A stretch of DNA of 31,232 nucleotides from JBDTNQ01 sp039933635 (GCA_039933635.1 JBDTNQ010000046.1:1-31232), one strand, 5' to 3'. Counted from the stretch's first letter, positions 1-7,815 are shown. Numbers and translations: made by a program. Notes: generated by a model not told the origin, from the sequence alone.

Positions 1-864
1 CAAACGTACTCTGTCCAGCCAGTCGGCGTCACAGCAAAGTTCTTCGACGTCCTTCAGGTGGCTGTCGTACGGGGCCGCTCTTTTTCGGCCGCCGAAGAGG
101 AGGCAGCCGCGCCGGTGGTCATCGTCAGTGCGTACACGGCCGCGGCCTTGTGGCCCAACATGGACCCGGTCGGTCTACGGCTCTGGCTCGAACAGGCGGG
201 CGGGACGTACAGCCCAGTGCAGGTCATCGGCGTAGTACGCGACCTGTTTCCTGATATGCGCGAGCGGCCGCCTCGCGATGTCTACCTTCCCTATCGCTAC
301 GAGGCGACGAGGTTCCCTCACTATTCGGCAATCCTGCTCGCCCGAGGTCCGGGCTTGCCCCAGGAGCTCGGCCGGCGACTTCTGGCGCAGGTGACGAGCG
401 AAGAGCCGCAAGTGGGTCTCTCTGCCATTCGCTCAATGGACGACGAGGTCAGGGGGGATGCGGGTTCAGCTGACTTGCTCTCGCGCCTGCTCGCGGCGCT
501 CGGGCTCATCGGTCTCGTGCTCGCCATCACCGGGCTCTACGGCCTGACCGCGTTTCTGGCCACGCAGCGCCGGCGCGAGTTCGGTATTCGCAAAGCCCTC
601 GGTGCCACGAACCTGTGGCTGAGCACGATGGTGGCGGTCGAAGGCTTCCCGCCTTTGCTCAAGGGCGCTGGCCTCGGCGCGGGCATGGCCGTGTTCATCG
701 GCTACTGGCTGCGCGCACGCAGCTTCCCCACCCTGGCACCATTCGACTGGCTTGCGCTGCTCGTCGTCAGTGCCCTTCTGCCGCTCGTGGGCATGGTCGG
801 GACCGTGCTGCCGTTTCGGCGGATGCTCCGCGCGGAAGCATCCCAAATGCTCCGGGAGGACTGA
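1..864 (+). CDS. ABC transporter permease, C-terminal part (ADOP/MacB-FtsX type), truncated by window edge
   Basis: The frame is open from base 1, so the start lies outside the window; about 287 C-terminal residues are visible. The first part looks like the periplasmic MacB-PCD domain, with the family's 'VTAKFFDVLQV..RGRSF' block. Three hydrophobic segments follow (around LLAALGLIGLVLAITGLYGL, FPPLLKGAGLGAGMAVFIG and WLALLVVSALLPLVGMVG). The cytoplasmic loop RRREFGIRKALGA is the FtsX-domain signature. The C-terminal ASQMLRED matches the usual 'P..ALR.E' end of these permeases. Such proteins export substrates or transmit conformational work across the inner membrane with a MacB-type ATPase. 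It lies on the opposite strand from the ATPase/adaptor pair at 2.6-4.6 kb, so the two need not be partners. Confidence 0.88.
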   Translation, partial: QTYSVQPVGVTAKFFDVLQVAVVRGRSFSAAEEEAAAPVVIVSAYTAAALWPNMDPVGLRLWLEQAGGTYSPVQVIGVVRDLFPDMRERPPRDVYLPYRYEATRFPHYSAILLARGPGLPQELGRRLLAQVTSEEPQVGLSAIRSMDDEVRGDAGSADLLSRLLAALGLIGLVLAITGLYGLTAFLATQRRREFGIRKALGATNLWLSTMVAVEGFPPLLKGAGLGAGMAVFIGYWLRARSFPTLAPFDWLALLVVSALLPLVGMVGTVLPFRRMLRAEASQMLRED

Positions 865-883
865 CTCGTCACGCCAGGCGATC

Positions 884-1252
884 CTATGCCGAGTATGCCG
901 GCACGCGAACGCCGGGTGCGCTCACGGGGAAATCTTTCGTGTTTCGTGTCACGAGCAGGGCGGATTCTGTCCGGGCACTCGCCCAGATGATGGCATCGGG
1001 TAATCGGAGCCGGTGCGAGCGTCGGAGCGTGATCGCCTCGCGCGCCGTGCGCCGTGTGATGTCGACCAGCGTGAACTCGCGCAGGAACATCTCGATGACT
1101 TCTTCTTCCTCGGCCGACCTCGCTCCTGCCAGGACCTCCATCCACGTGATCACGCTGACCAGTCGATCGCGATGCAGCGCCAGTTCCTGTCTGACCCCTT
1201 CGACGCCGTTCAGATAGTCGATCAGGATGTTGGTATCGAAGAGGGCTTTCAT
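884..1252 (-). CDS. vapC: PIN-domain ribonuclease toxin (VapC family)
   Basis: 122-residue protein starting MKALFDTNILIDYLNG. It carries the PIN-domain acidic residues: the N-terminal DTN (D6), the Glu in TWMEVLAG, and the Asp in LPDAIIWASA, followed by a C-terminal TRNTKDF block. These residues bind metal in RNA-cleaving VapC toxins. An upstream in-frame Met exists, but the start at 1252 gives the family's normal N-terminus and a 4-base ATGA overlap with the antitoxin stop, so the pair is translationally coupled with the antitoxin first. Length is normal for VapC. The RNA target cannot be inferred. Confidence 0.9.
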   Translation of the reverse strand: MKALFDTNILIDYLNGVEGVRQELALHRDRLVSVITWMEVLAGARSAEEEEVIEMFLREFTLVDITRRTAREAITLRRSHRLRLPDAIIWASARTESALLVTRNTKDFPVSAPGVRVPAYSA

Positions 1253-1500
1253 GCGCGGCGTTTCGCACGAGCGGGGGTGGGGCGATCCCACTCCTTGCGA
1301 AGCTGGCGCTGGTAGGCCACGCTATCAGGGGATCGGCGGCGCCACAGGCCAAACGCCTCATCCGTCGCAGCGCCGTGCCGGGTTCTGGTTTGTTCTGCGA
1401 CGGCGCGGCGAATCGCCTCGGCTCTGGAGATGCCTTCGCGCCGGCACCAGCGGTCGAGAGCCTGGAGTTGGTCACTCGGGAGCTCGATGATTGTACGCAT
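1249..1500 (-). CDS. vapB: Ribbon-helix-helix antitoxin of the VapBC-type pair
   Basis: 83 residues starting MRTIIELPSDQLQALDRWC, followed by EGISRAEAIRRAVAEQ. This is the strand-helix-helix pattern of CopG/Arc-type repressors, with the DNA-contacting strand at residues 2-7. The C-terminal half (RRRSPDSVAYQRQLRKEWD) is polar and probably wraps the toxin. The start at 1500 is preferred over the longer frame opening at 1548 because it matches the fold's N-terminus and sits 6 bases after a TATGAT box, as for other genes here. It overlaps vapC by 4 bases. Antitoxins of this kind normally repress their own operon. Confidence 0.85.
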   Translation of the reverse strand: MRTIIELPSDQLQALDRWCRREGISRAEAIRRAVAEQTRTRHGAATDEAFGLWRRRSPDSVAYQRQLRKEWDRPTPARAKRRA

Positions 1501-1524
1501 GACGTCATCATATAACGTCATCAT
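1501..1524 (-). promoter_or_regulatory. Promoter and probable operator of the toxin-antitoxin operon
   Basis: Two exact direct copies of ACGTCATCAT lie at 1502-1511 and 1515-1524, 13 bases apart centre to centre. Read on the minus strand, the first contains TATGAT (1512-1507), a good -10 box, exactly 6 bases before the antitoxin ATG. No convincing -35 is seen. Repeats covering the -10 region are what an autorepressing ribbon-helix-helix antitoxin would bind; this is inferred from position. Confidence 0.6.
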
Positions 1525-1566
1525 CGTGACCACTCCAGCCCCCGGCACCGTCAGCCGGCGCGGACG

Positions 1567-1572
1567 TAGGAT
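1567..1572 (+). promoter_or_regulatory. -10-like box TAGGAT for the thioredoxin-like gene
   Basis: TAGGAT lies 6 bases before the ATG at 1579. The short distance would place transcription start at or next to the start codon, giving a leaderless message. No recognisable -35 was found. Confidence 0.45.
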
Positions 1573-1578
1573 GGACGC

Positions 1579-2454
1579 ATGACCCGATACCGGCTCCCTG
1601 TCGCCAGTTTCCTCACGGCGCTCACGTGTGTCGCGAGCGCCTGCGGCCAGGCGATTCCGCCATCGCCTGGAGCCGGATCCGCGTCGACGACCGCGGACGG
1701 CATCAACACCACCATCGGTGCGCTCCGGCAGATGCCGGACGACCAGCGAGCCAAGACTACGAAGGATCTGGCCCTCCAGATTCGGCAGCTACCGGCCGGC
1801 GCCGATCGCGCCTCTCTGGCACAGGGCCTGGCGACTCTCTCGACCGAAGGTGACTTCGGCCGAGACACTCTGCAGGAAGTCACCAACACCCTGGCGCTCG
1901 TGCTCCGCGGCAACGAGTTTCCGGCGGAGGCCGCAGGGCGCGCCTTCGCTTCCCTCGCGCAACTGGCGCGGTACGAGGGTATGCGCGTGGACGTGGACTC
2001 GCCCACGTATCGCGAGGCGCTGGCCGACGTGGACCGCTTGGCGACGATCCGCGGCGCGGCGGATTTCACGCTGACCGACCTGGACGGCCACTCGTGGACG
2101 CGATCCGCGCTCACCGGCAAGGTCGTGATGGTGAACTTCTGGGCGACGTGGTGTCCGCCCTGCCGGAAAGAGATGCCCGACCTCGAGGCGCTCGCCACCG
2201 AGTTCGGGGAACCGGGACTCGTCGTTCTCGCGCTTTCGAACGAGCCCGAGGCGACCGTGCGCGCCTTCATCCAGGCGCACCCGGTCCGGTACCCGATCCT
2301 GCTCGACACGGGCGGGCGCGTCAGCGACAAGCTCTCGATCGACAGCATCCCGAAGACATTTGTCTACGACCGGACGGGCCGGATGGTCGCCCAATCAATC
2401 GACATGCGTACGAAAGGCCAGTTTCTGAAGATGCTGGAAGCCGCAGGACTCTAA
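1579..2454 (+). CDS. Exported thioredoxin-fold protein (TlpA/ResA-like), probable lipoprotein
   Basis: 291 residues. The N-terminus MTRYRLPVASFLTALTCVASAC resembles a signal peptide ending in a lipobox-like ASAC, so the protein is probably anchored facing the periplasm. Residues ~30-150 are an Ala/Leu/Arg-rich, probably helical region I do not recognise. From ~155 comes an AhpC-TSA/TlpA thioredoxin domain: FTLTDLDGHSW, VVMVNFWATWCPPCRKEMP with the redox pair C192 and C195, and the cis-proline region DSIPKTFVYD. Such proteins reduce periplasmic disulfides, often for cytochrome c assembly. A TAGGAT box (1567-1572) sits 6 bases before the ATG with no Shine-Dalgarno sequence. Monocistronic, followed by terminators. 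Confidence 0.85.
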   Translation: MTRYRLPVASFLTALTCVASACGQAIPPSPGAGSASTTADGINTTIGALRQMPDDQRAKTTKDLALQIRQLPAGADRASLAQGLATLSTEGDFGRDTLQEVTNTLALVLRGNEFPAEAAGRAFASLAQLARYEGMRVDVDSPTYREALADVDRLATIRGAADFTLTDLDGHSWTRSALTGKVVMVNFWATWCPPCRKEMPDLEALATEFGEPGLVVLALSNEPEATVRAFIQAHPVRYPILLDTGGRVSDKLSIDSIPKTFVYDRTGRMVAQSIDMRTKGQFLKMLEAAGL

Positions 2455-2470
2455 GAGACCCGGTCTCTTT
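2453..2470 (+). terminator. Short hairpin at the stop codon of the thioredoxin-like gene
   Basis: AAGAGAC (2453-2459) pairs with GTCTCTT (2463-2469) around a 3-base loop, starting inside the TAA stop codon. It is only moderately GC-rich and has a short T-run, so it is weaker than the hairpin downstream. Confidence 0.4.
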
Positions 2471-2485
2471 CTGACTGGAAACGCA

Positions 2486-2528
2486 ACAACGCCCCGGCGC
2501 GGAGGCACACGCCGAGGCGTTGTCTTTT
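2486..2528 (+). terminator. Rho-independent terminator after the thioredoxin-like gene
   Basis: Arms 2486-2499 (ACAACGCCCCGGCG) and 2510-2523 (CGCCGAGGCGTTGT) form a 14-bp stem with one mismatch and a 10-base loop, followed by CTTTTCC. The T-run is on the plus-strand side, so it mainly serves the thioredoxin-like gene. It also separates that gene from the convergent ABC operon ending at 2575. Confidence 0.8.
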
Positions 2529-2574
2529 CCGAATCAGATGGCCCGTGAAGCGTCTGATTCAGAATTCAAGCGCG

Positions 2575-3312
2575 TCAGCTCCGCGCGTGTCCGTAGCTCT
2601 CGCCGCCGGTCAATGCCGCCATGGCGGCGTCACCTTCGACCACCCGGCCGTCGAAGAGGTGCACGGACCGATCGGCGTGGAGCGCGTAGCGCGGGTCGTG
2701 GGTGACCATGCAGATGGTCGCGCCCTCGGCGTGCAGTTCCCGCATGAGTTCCATGACCGACTCGCCGTTCTTCGAGTCGAGGTTACCGGTGGGTTCGTCC
2801 GCCAGCAGGATGGACGGCGCGCCGGCCACGGCGCGCGCGACCGCGACGCGCTGCTGCTGGCCGCCGGACAACTGGCTCGGCAGGTGCTTCGCGCGGTGCG
2901 CCATGCCGACGCGTTCGAGCGCGGCAATCACGCGGTCCTTCCGTTCGCTCGACGCCATGCCGCGATACGTGAGCGGCAGCTCGACGTTCTCGTACACGGA
3001 GAGGTCGCCAATCAGATTGAAGCTCTGGAAGATGAACCCGATCTCGCGATTGCGGACCCGCGCCCGCTCCGCCAGATTCAGTTCCTCAACGGGCTGCCCG
3101 TTGAGCCGATACCGGCCGGACGTCGGCGTATCGAGCAGGCCGAGAATCGAGAGCAGCGTGGACTTGCCGCACCCCGACGGTCCGGAAATCGCGACGTACT
3201 CGCCGCGGTCGATCGTGACCGTCACCTCCGCGAGCGCGTGTGTTTCGACCTCGTCGGTGTAATAGACCTTGCTCAATCCCTCGAGTTCGATGACGGGCAT
3301 CATGGTCTGCAT
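2575..3312 (-). CDS. MacB/LolD-type ABC transporter ATP-binding protein
   Basis: 245-residue single ABC ATPase domain. Walker A GPSGCGKST is at residues 44-52, the Q-loop is in IFQSFNLIG, the signature is LSGGQQQRVAVARA, Walker B is ILLADEPTGNLDS, and the switch His is in MVTHDPR. The 'EPTGNLD' and 'LSILGLLDTPTSG' blocks are typical of the MacB/LolD/FtsE group, which drives FtsX-like permeases rather than importers. The start at 3312 follows AGGAG at good spacing. The adaptor gene ends 33 bases upstream, so the two are an operon. No permease follows; the next gene is convergent. Confidence 0.93.
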   Translation of the reverse strand: MQTMMPVIELEGLSKVYYTDEVETHALAEVTVTIDRGEYVAISGPSGCGKSTLLSILGLLDTPTSGRYRLNGQPVEELNLAERARVRNREIGFIFQSFNLIGDLSVYENVELPLTYRGMASSERKDRVIAALERVGMAHRAKHLPSQLSGGQQQRVAVARAVAGAPSILLADEPTGNLDSKNGESVMELMRELHAEGATICMVTHDPRYALHADRSVHLFDGRVVEGDAAMAALTGGESYGHARS

Positions 3313-3345
3313 CTGGGCTCCTGGTTCCTGGCGCGTCGGCCGGAC

Positions 3346-4611
3346 CTACTGCAACTTCAATCGATCGAACGAGTCGTACTGCGACATGTCGGAGAGAATC
3401 ACCCGATCGCCCTCCTTCAAGCCATCGACGACCTCCACGAACTGCACCGAACGGCGGCCGATCTTCACCGGCGTGCGCACGGCCTCGCTCTGCGGCGTGA
3501 CCTTGAAGAGCGACAACGTGCCGTTCTCCTGCCCGATCGCCGGGCTCTCCACGAACAGCACCGACGCCAAGCGCTCGAGTTCGATGGTGCCATCCACACT
3601 GAGGTCGGGTCTGGCGCCTGCGGGCAGCGGATCGTCCAGGCTCACGTCCACGCCGACCGTGCCACCCTGGGACGCGGGATCGACGCGGGTCACGTGACCC
3701 GCCACGTGCCCGTTGCGGGTGTCGACGTCCGCCTTCTGACCGATCTTGAGATCCTTGGTCTGCGTTTCAGGAATGCGAATCTCGGCCTTCAGCCGCGTCG
3801 GATTCGACACGCGCGCCAGGTTGGTGCCAGGCCCAACCTGCTGGCCCTCTTCGACGCTGACCAGCTGCAGCCGGCCGCTCATCGCCGCCTTCACCTGCAG
3901 GTCGTCGAGCTGCCGCCGGAAGCGATCGTAGTCGGCGCGACGCTGGTTGACGGCGGCTTCGGCCGGCGCCAGCTGCTGCGACTCGTTGGCGACCGACGCG
4001 TCGAGCTGGCGCTTGGTCACCTCGAGGCGGTTCTTCGCCTGATCCATCGCCGCCTGCTTCCGTTTCATGTCGAACTCGGACACGAGCCCCTTCTTGGCCA
4101 GTGACTGATTGAGATCGAAGTCGGTGACGGCGAGTTGATAGTTCGACTGCGCATCGACGATCCCCGACTCGAGCTGCAGCCGGGTGTTCGCAACTGTGGC
4201 CTTCTGGTTGGCCAGCTGCGCCACGGCCGTCTTCCAGTCCAGTTCTGCGCCGGTGACACTCTGGCGAAGATCCGGATTGTCGAGTTCGAGAATCACGGTG
4301 CCGGGCTCCACCTGTGCGCCGGGCCGCAGCACGATCCGCTTCACGCGACCCGAGGTCGTCGAGGGAATCCACCGGATCTCCTCGGGAACCAACGTGCCGG
4401 CGCCGCGCACCTCGCGCACCATCGGCCCGCGGCGAACCGTGCGAATCCAGAGCGTGCTCTCGGCGTTGGCCACTGTCGGCAAGGCGGGCTCGAGCCGCGA
4501 AACCGCGACGCTCACGGCGACAACGGCCAGGGCGATGGCCACACCAATCAACGCACGCCGGCGTTGTTTCCGCTTGAGAATTGCAGGATCTCGCTGAACG
4601 TCCATGGCCAT
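3346..4611 (-). CDS. HlyD/MacA-like periplasmic adaptor of an efflux system
   Basis: 421 residues. A basic N-terminus (LKRKQRRR) precedes one membrane segment (about residues 15-33), so the protein is inner-membrane anchored and mostly periplasmic. A biotinyl-lipoyl-like block follows (RIVLRPGAQVEPGTVILELDNPDL), then a long Ala/Gln/Lys-rich coiled-coil hairpin, a second lipoyl half (MSGRLQLVSVEEGQQVGPGTNLA) and a C-terminal beta-barrel/membrane-proximal region ending near VVDGLKEGDRVILS. This order is that of MacA-type adaptors linking an inner-membrane pump to an outer-membrane channel. I placed the start at MAMDVQRDP; further upstream the frame reads through a GGTTCTG repeat. A Met two codons later is also possible. 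Confidence 0.9.
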   Translation of the reverse strand: MAMDVQRDPAILKRKQRRRALIGVAIALAVVAVSVAVSRLEPALPTVANAESTLWIRTVRRGPMVREVRGAGTLVPEEIRWIPSTTSGRVKRIVLRPGAQVEPGTVILELDNPDLRQSVTGAELDWKTAVAQLANQKATVANTRLQLESGIVDAQSNYQLAVTDFDLNQSLAKKGLVSEFDMKRKQAAMDQAKNRLEVTKRQLDASVANESQQLAPAEAAVNQRRADYDRFRRQLDDLQVKAAMSGRLQLVSVEEGQQVGPGTNLARVSNPTRLKAEIRIPETQTKDLKIGQKADVDTRNGHVAGHVTRVDPASQGGTVGVDVSLDDPLPAGARPDLSVDGTIELERLASVLFVESPAIGQENGTLSLFKVTPQSEAVRTPVKIGRRSVQFVEVVDGLKEGDRVILSDMSQYDSFDRLKLQ

Positions 4612-4614
4612 GGT

Positions 4615-4646
4615 GAAGGGTTCCGGGTTCTGAGGTTCTGGGTTCC
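4615..4646. repeat. GGTTCTG-type repeat cluster in the ABC operon
   Basis: The plus strand reads GGGTTCCGGGTTCTGAGG then TTCTGGGTTCC, a run of degenerate GGTTCTG units between the prefix-domain gene and the adaptor gene. The 17-mer GGGTTCTGAGGTTCTGG (4625-4641) recurs exactly at 17861-17877. It replaces the Shine-Dalgarno region of the adaptor gene. Confidence 0.7.
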
Positions 4647-4876
4647 TACAACTGTTCCCTCGGCAGCACGCTGAGGAGGTCCGCGAGGAAGTCTTCGCCA
4701 TCGATCTCGCAAAGGCTTCTCGCGCGCGCTTCGTCTTCCGTCACGCCGTCAGCGCACAACTGCTGGTAGCGATCCTCGACGTGCTGTGTGAGCTCTTCGA
4801 TCACGTCCATTTCGGTCGTGGGGCGAAGGCCGCATCCGGCAAGTCGGGCTCGTACCATCGCCGCCCAATCAGGCAT
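4646..4876 (-). CDS. Stand-alone ADOP 'permease prefix' domain microprotein
   Basis: 76 residues, starting MPDWAAMVRARLAGCGLRP and continuing with EMDVIEELTQHVEDRYQQL and GVTEDEARARSLCEID. This matches the N-terminal cytoplasmic helical 'permease prefix domain 1' that normally precedes the first membrane segment of PadR-linked acidobacterial ABC permeases. Here it stops right after the prefix (…LLSVLPREQL) with no transmembrane part. The start overlaps the PadR stop by 8 bases, so translation is coupled to the regulator. It may be a remnant of a full permease gene, or a free domain acting on PadR or on a permease encoded elsewhere. It lies in a longer open frame whose upstream part is a shadow of padR. 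Confidence 0.72.
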   Translation of the reverse strand: MPDWAAMVRARLAGCGLRPTTEMDVIEELTQHVEDRYQQLCADGVTEDEARARSLCEIDGEDFLADLLSVLPREQL

Positions 4877-5213
4877 GATCGGGCGCTGTGATCCGGTTGA
4901 TCGCCTCGACGAAGGCCCGCCAGCCGCTGCGTTGCGCGGCCAGGACTTCCCGGCCCTCCGATGTGAGGTGATACATCCGGCGGCGGCGCTCACCGGCCTT
5001 CTCCACCCAGCGCCCCTTGATCCAGCCCCGCTTTTCGAGCCGGTACAGCAGCGGATAGAGCGAGGCGGCGTGAAACGAGACCGCGCCTTCCGAGCGCACT
5101 TCGATGAGCCGCGCGATGTCGTACCCATGCCGCGCCCGCTGTTCCACGAGCGACAGAATCAGCAGTTCGGCGCTGCCCTTCTTGAGTTCGCGACTGTTCG
5201 GTGTCACTGGCAT
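4869..5213 (-). CDS. PadR-family transcriptional regulator
   Basis: 114 residues from MPVTPNSRELKKGSAELLIL. The winged helix-turn-helix has the PadR hallmarks: LSLVEQRARHGYDIARLIE, then FHAASLYPLLYRLEKRGWIKG, then the wing RRRRMYHLTSEGREVL. A short C-terminal helix (WRAFVEAINRI) is for dimerisation. The Met at 5213 fits the family N-terminus; an upstream in-frame Met at 5252 adds an unlikely hydrophobic tail. It is the first gene of a block with the prefix microprotein, adaptor and ATPase, so it probably represses that block in response to a ligand of the exporter. Confidence 0.92.
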   Translation of the reverse strand: MPVTPNSRELKKGSAELLILSLVEQRARHGYDIARLIEVRSEGAVSFHAASLYPLLYRLEKRGWIKGRWVEKAGERRRRMYHLTSEGREVLAAQRSGWRAFVEAINRITAPDHA

Positions 5214-5237
5214 ATGTGTGACTACGATATATAAGAC
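5214..5237 (-). promoter_or_regulatory. AT-rich promoter/operator candidate upstream of padR
   Basis: On the minus strand this reads TTATATATCGTAGT just before the padR start, the only AT-rich patch between the TonB receptor gene and padR. It holds overlapping TATATA/TATATC -10 candidates. A PadR autoregulatory site would be expected here, but only half of a possible dyad (ACTACGATATAT) is visible. Confidence 0.4.
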
Positions 5238-5300
5238 GCAGACCGGGGGCAAGAGGTTTACTCGGGAGTCAACAAATGTTTGGAATTCGGGCTGGCGGCC

Positions 5301-7760
5301 TTACGGCTCGAGCTCGACGGTGAATCCCAGGCGGCGCGGGATGGGGTTGCTGAAGGTCCCAAACGTGGGAGACGCGACGTTGATCTGGACGTCGCGCGGG
5401 CTGAAGTTCCCGATCAGGTGATTGGACCGCAGGCCCACCCGGACGCGGCGCCCCCGTACGGTCAGCACGCGCAACACCGAGAAGTCCAGCGACGTGAACG
5501 CCGGAAACCGCGCGGCCGCGTTGCGCGGCCCCACGAACATCTGCTCGGCATCGACGACCGAATAGGGAAATCCACTGCGCACTTCGAGGAGCGGCGACAG
5601 CGTCCACTGCCGGATCGGCAGCACCGCCCAGGCCAGCAGGCGGTTCGGTGCATCCGTGCTCGTCGGCCCGAATTCGTTGGCTCGGACGATGGGCTGCCGG
5701 ATGGTGCCGAAGTAGGCATCGAACGCATTGAGGTCGGCGCGCGAGCGGGATCGTACGTAGGTCATCGTCAACTCGCGGCCGTCCTTCCTGGCATAGTGCA
5801 AGGTCGCTTCGGCTTCGCGATAGCGCGATCGGCCTCGACTCGCAAGCGCGAGCGCCGCGCTGGCACCAACGGCCGGCGCCACCAGGAGTTCGTGGGTGCC
5901 CGCCCGCTCGAGGTAGTTGAACTTGAGCAGCAGGCCCGACCGGATCCGGTGGTCGTATTCCAGGTTCCACACGCGCGAGGACGAGGGCTCGAGCCGTCCA
6001 GCCACCACGTTCGGCACGCGAATTTCCGGAGCGACCGGTGTGACGCCATCCTGGCCGTAGCGTCCAACCGTCCCCGACTCGAGCGCCTCGAAGGTGGCCG
6101 CCAGCAACGGCGTCCGGCCAATGAATCGGCCCACGCCGCCGCGCACGACGGACCGCGCATCAGCGCGCAGGCTGAACACAAAACCGAGGCGCGGTGACAC
6201 GTTCTGCTGCCGCGTCACGCCGTCTCGATCGAATCGCGCCCCCAGTTCACCGATCGCGCGATCGCTGACCCGCCACCGATCCTGGACGTATGCGCCCACG
6301 TCGGTCGCAGTCGTGGACTGTGAGGCGAGGGGTCCGAAGGACCATCGCTCGCTGAGCGTCCCGTCCTCGCGTCGGATTTCCACGAGATGGCTCTGACTGG
6401 TGCCTTCAAACGACGACCGCAAGACGTCGACGCCACCTTTCAGAACATGATCGCCCCAGAACGATCGCACCGTGCTCATCGCCGCGATGACTTGCGTGGT
6501 GTCCGATCGACGAGTCAGCGTGTTGAAGAAGGCGCCAGTAACGCCGTCGGGCGTCACGACCATCGCGTCATCGCTGCGGGGGAGCACCGACAGCCGCTGG
6601 ACGTTCCGCGCAACGCTGGTCTCCAGCAACGTCGTGCCGCTCCACCGCCACGTGTCGGCGACGCTGACACCGAGACCTCTACGCCGGACGTCCGGCGAGA
6701 CCGCCTGCGGGTGAAAGGTATCGAGCCCAACGAACGTGCGATTCTCGGGGGACGCCGAGACGGCGCCCACGAGTCTATGAGCCCCCCACACGGCATCGAC
6801 CCGGGTGAACACATCAAGACTGCGAACGCCGGTGTCGCTTGCCGCGCGCGGCAGACTCGTGACCCGCTCGCGATGGTCGTGATACTGCAGGCTCTGCGCG
6901 AGGAACAGGCGACCCGCGATGACCGGCCCGGTGACGATGAGTCGCGGATCGAAGCTGCGAATCCCCCAGCTCGATCCGTCGCACAGTTTCAGGCAAGGCA
7001 CCGGCACGAAGTTGTTCGCGGTGGCGCGCCACGCGTCACCGCCCTTCCGCGTGTCGAGACGGACGACGCCCGCGGAAAAGCGTCCGTATTCTGAGGAGTA
7101 CGGGTTGGGCAACACCTCCACGGTTGACACGGCGTCAACGGGCACACCCGTCAGCGCATCACCAGTGACGGGATCGCTGGCATAGGTCTGGTCGATCTGC
7201 AGGCCGGTCTCGGTCGGCCGCCCGCCCTTGAAGTTGATCCGCCCGTCCACGCCGCGGACGACGCCCGGAACGAGCGGCAGCAGGGCTCGATAGTCGTCGC
7301 CCCTCAGAGGCGCGACATCGATGAGGCGCGCGTCCAGCGTGGACTGTGACGTCCCGGTGATCGGCGCATCATCCGCGACGGCCTGAGCGTCAACCGTCGT
7401 CGACATGGCGAGGGCGATGTCCAGATCGAGACTGACGTCACTGTCGGCCACCACGCGCACACCGCGCCGTTGAACTGGAGCGAAACCGCCCAGCGTGGCG
7501 CGCACGTCGTAGTCGCCGGGCCTCAGACCCACCGCGCGAAAACGGCCCTGCGCGTCGGACACGGTGGCAGCCACCTCGGTCTGAGCCACGGCCGTGAGGA
7601 CGACGATGGCCACCCCCGGCAAAGGCACGACGCCGGATTGTGTCGTGGTCTGCCCGTGAATCGAGCCGGTCGTCGCGCGGGTCTGCGCGCCCGCCGCACG
7701 CGCCATCACAACCAGCAGCGCGCTGAGCACGACACGAGCGAACAGGCGTCGGACGGGCAC
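5301..7760 (-). CDS. TonB-dependent receptor with carboxypeptidase-regulatory-like N-terminal domain
   Basis: 819 residues, GTG start. A signal peptide (RRLFARVVLSALLVVMARAAGA) is followed by an Ig-like carboxypeptidase-regulatory domain (GSIHGQTTTQSGVVPLPGVAI … GRFRAVGLRPGDYDVRATLGGF). A plug domain follows (IDVAPLRGDDYRALLPLVPG … RPTETGLQIDQTYASDPVTG … STVEVLPNPYSSEYGRFSAG), then an outer-membrane beta-barrel with many alternating strands (such as VRGGVGRFIGRTPLLAATFE and VWNLEYDHRIRSGLLLKFNY). This is the OmpA/SusC-like receptor type expanded in Acidobacteriota, for uptake of large substrates. A TATCAT box sits 8 bases before the GTG. The barrel is complete, but the usual C-terminal aromatic residue is replaced by VELEP. 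Confidence 0.9.
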   Translation of the reverse strand: MPVRRLFARVVLSALLVVMARAAGAQTRATTGSIHGQTTTQSGVVPLPGVAIVVLTAVAQTEVAATVSDAQGRFRAVGLRPGDYDVRATLGGFAPVQRRGVRVVADSDVSLDLDIALAMSTTVDAQAVADDAPITGTSQSTLDARLIDVAPLRGDDYRALLPLVPGVVRGVDGRINFKGGRPTETGLQIDQTYASDPVTGDALTGVPVDAVSTVEVLPNPYSSEYGRFSAGVVRLDTRKGGDAWRATANNFVPVPCLKLCDGSSWGIRSFDPRLIVTGPVIAGRLFLAQSLQYHDHRERVTSLPRAASDTGVRSLDVFTRVDAVWGAHRLVGAVSASPENRTFVGLDTFHPQAVSPDVRRRGLGVSVADTWRWSGTTLLETSVARNVQRLSVLPRSDDAMVVTPDGVTGAFFNTLTRRSDTTQVIAAMSTVRSFWGDHVLKGGVDVLRSSFEGTSQSHLVEIRREDGTLSERWSFGPLASQSTTATDVGAYVQDRWRVSDRAIGELGARFDRDGVTRQQNVSPRLGFVFSLRADARSVVRGGVGRFIGRTPLLAATFEALESGTVGRYGQDGVTPVAPEIRVPNVVAGRLEPSSSRVWNLEYDHRIRSGLLLKFNYLERAGTHELLVAPAVGASAALALASRGRSRYREAEATLHYARKDGRELTMTYVRSRSRADLNAFDAYFGTIRQPIVRANEFGPTSTDAPNRLLAWAVLPIRQWTLSPLLEVRSGFPYSVVDAEQMFVGPRNAAARFPAFTSLDFSVLRVLTVRGRRVRVGLRSNHLIGNFSPRDVQINVASPTFGTFSNPIPRRLGFTVELEP

Positions 7761-7768
7761 CGCAGCAA

Positions 7769-7806
7769 ATGATAGTGCGACCCGCGCGTCGACGCGGACT
7801 TAGAAT
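7769..7806. promoter_or_regulatory. Divergent promoter pair between the TonB receptor and the PimB-like gene
   Basis: Minus strand: TATCAT at 7774-7769, 8 bases before the receptor GTG. Plus strand: TAGAAT at 7801-7806, 9 bases before the glycosyltransferase ATG. The whole divergent gap is 55 bases, so the upstream parts of the two promoters overlap. Neither gene has a Shine-Dalgarno sequence. Confidence 0.55.
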
Positions 7807-7815
7807 CGTTCGTCC

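Noticed and set aside
2545..4104. 519-codon plus-strand frame across the ATPase and adaptor genes
   Set aside because: Antisense to two genes with clear catalytic or structural motifs; codon-bias shadow.
1..4611. The partial permease at the window start as the missing partner of the adaptor and ATPase
   Set aside because: It is on the opposite strand and separated by three unrelated genes; partnership cannot be shown from position.
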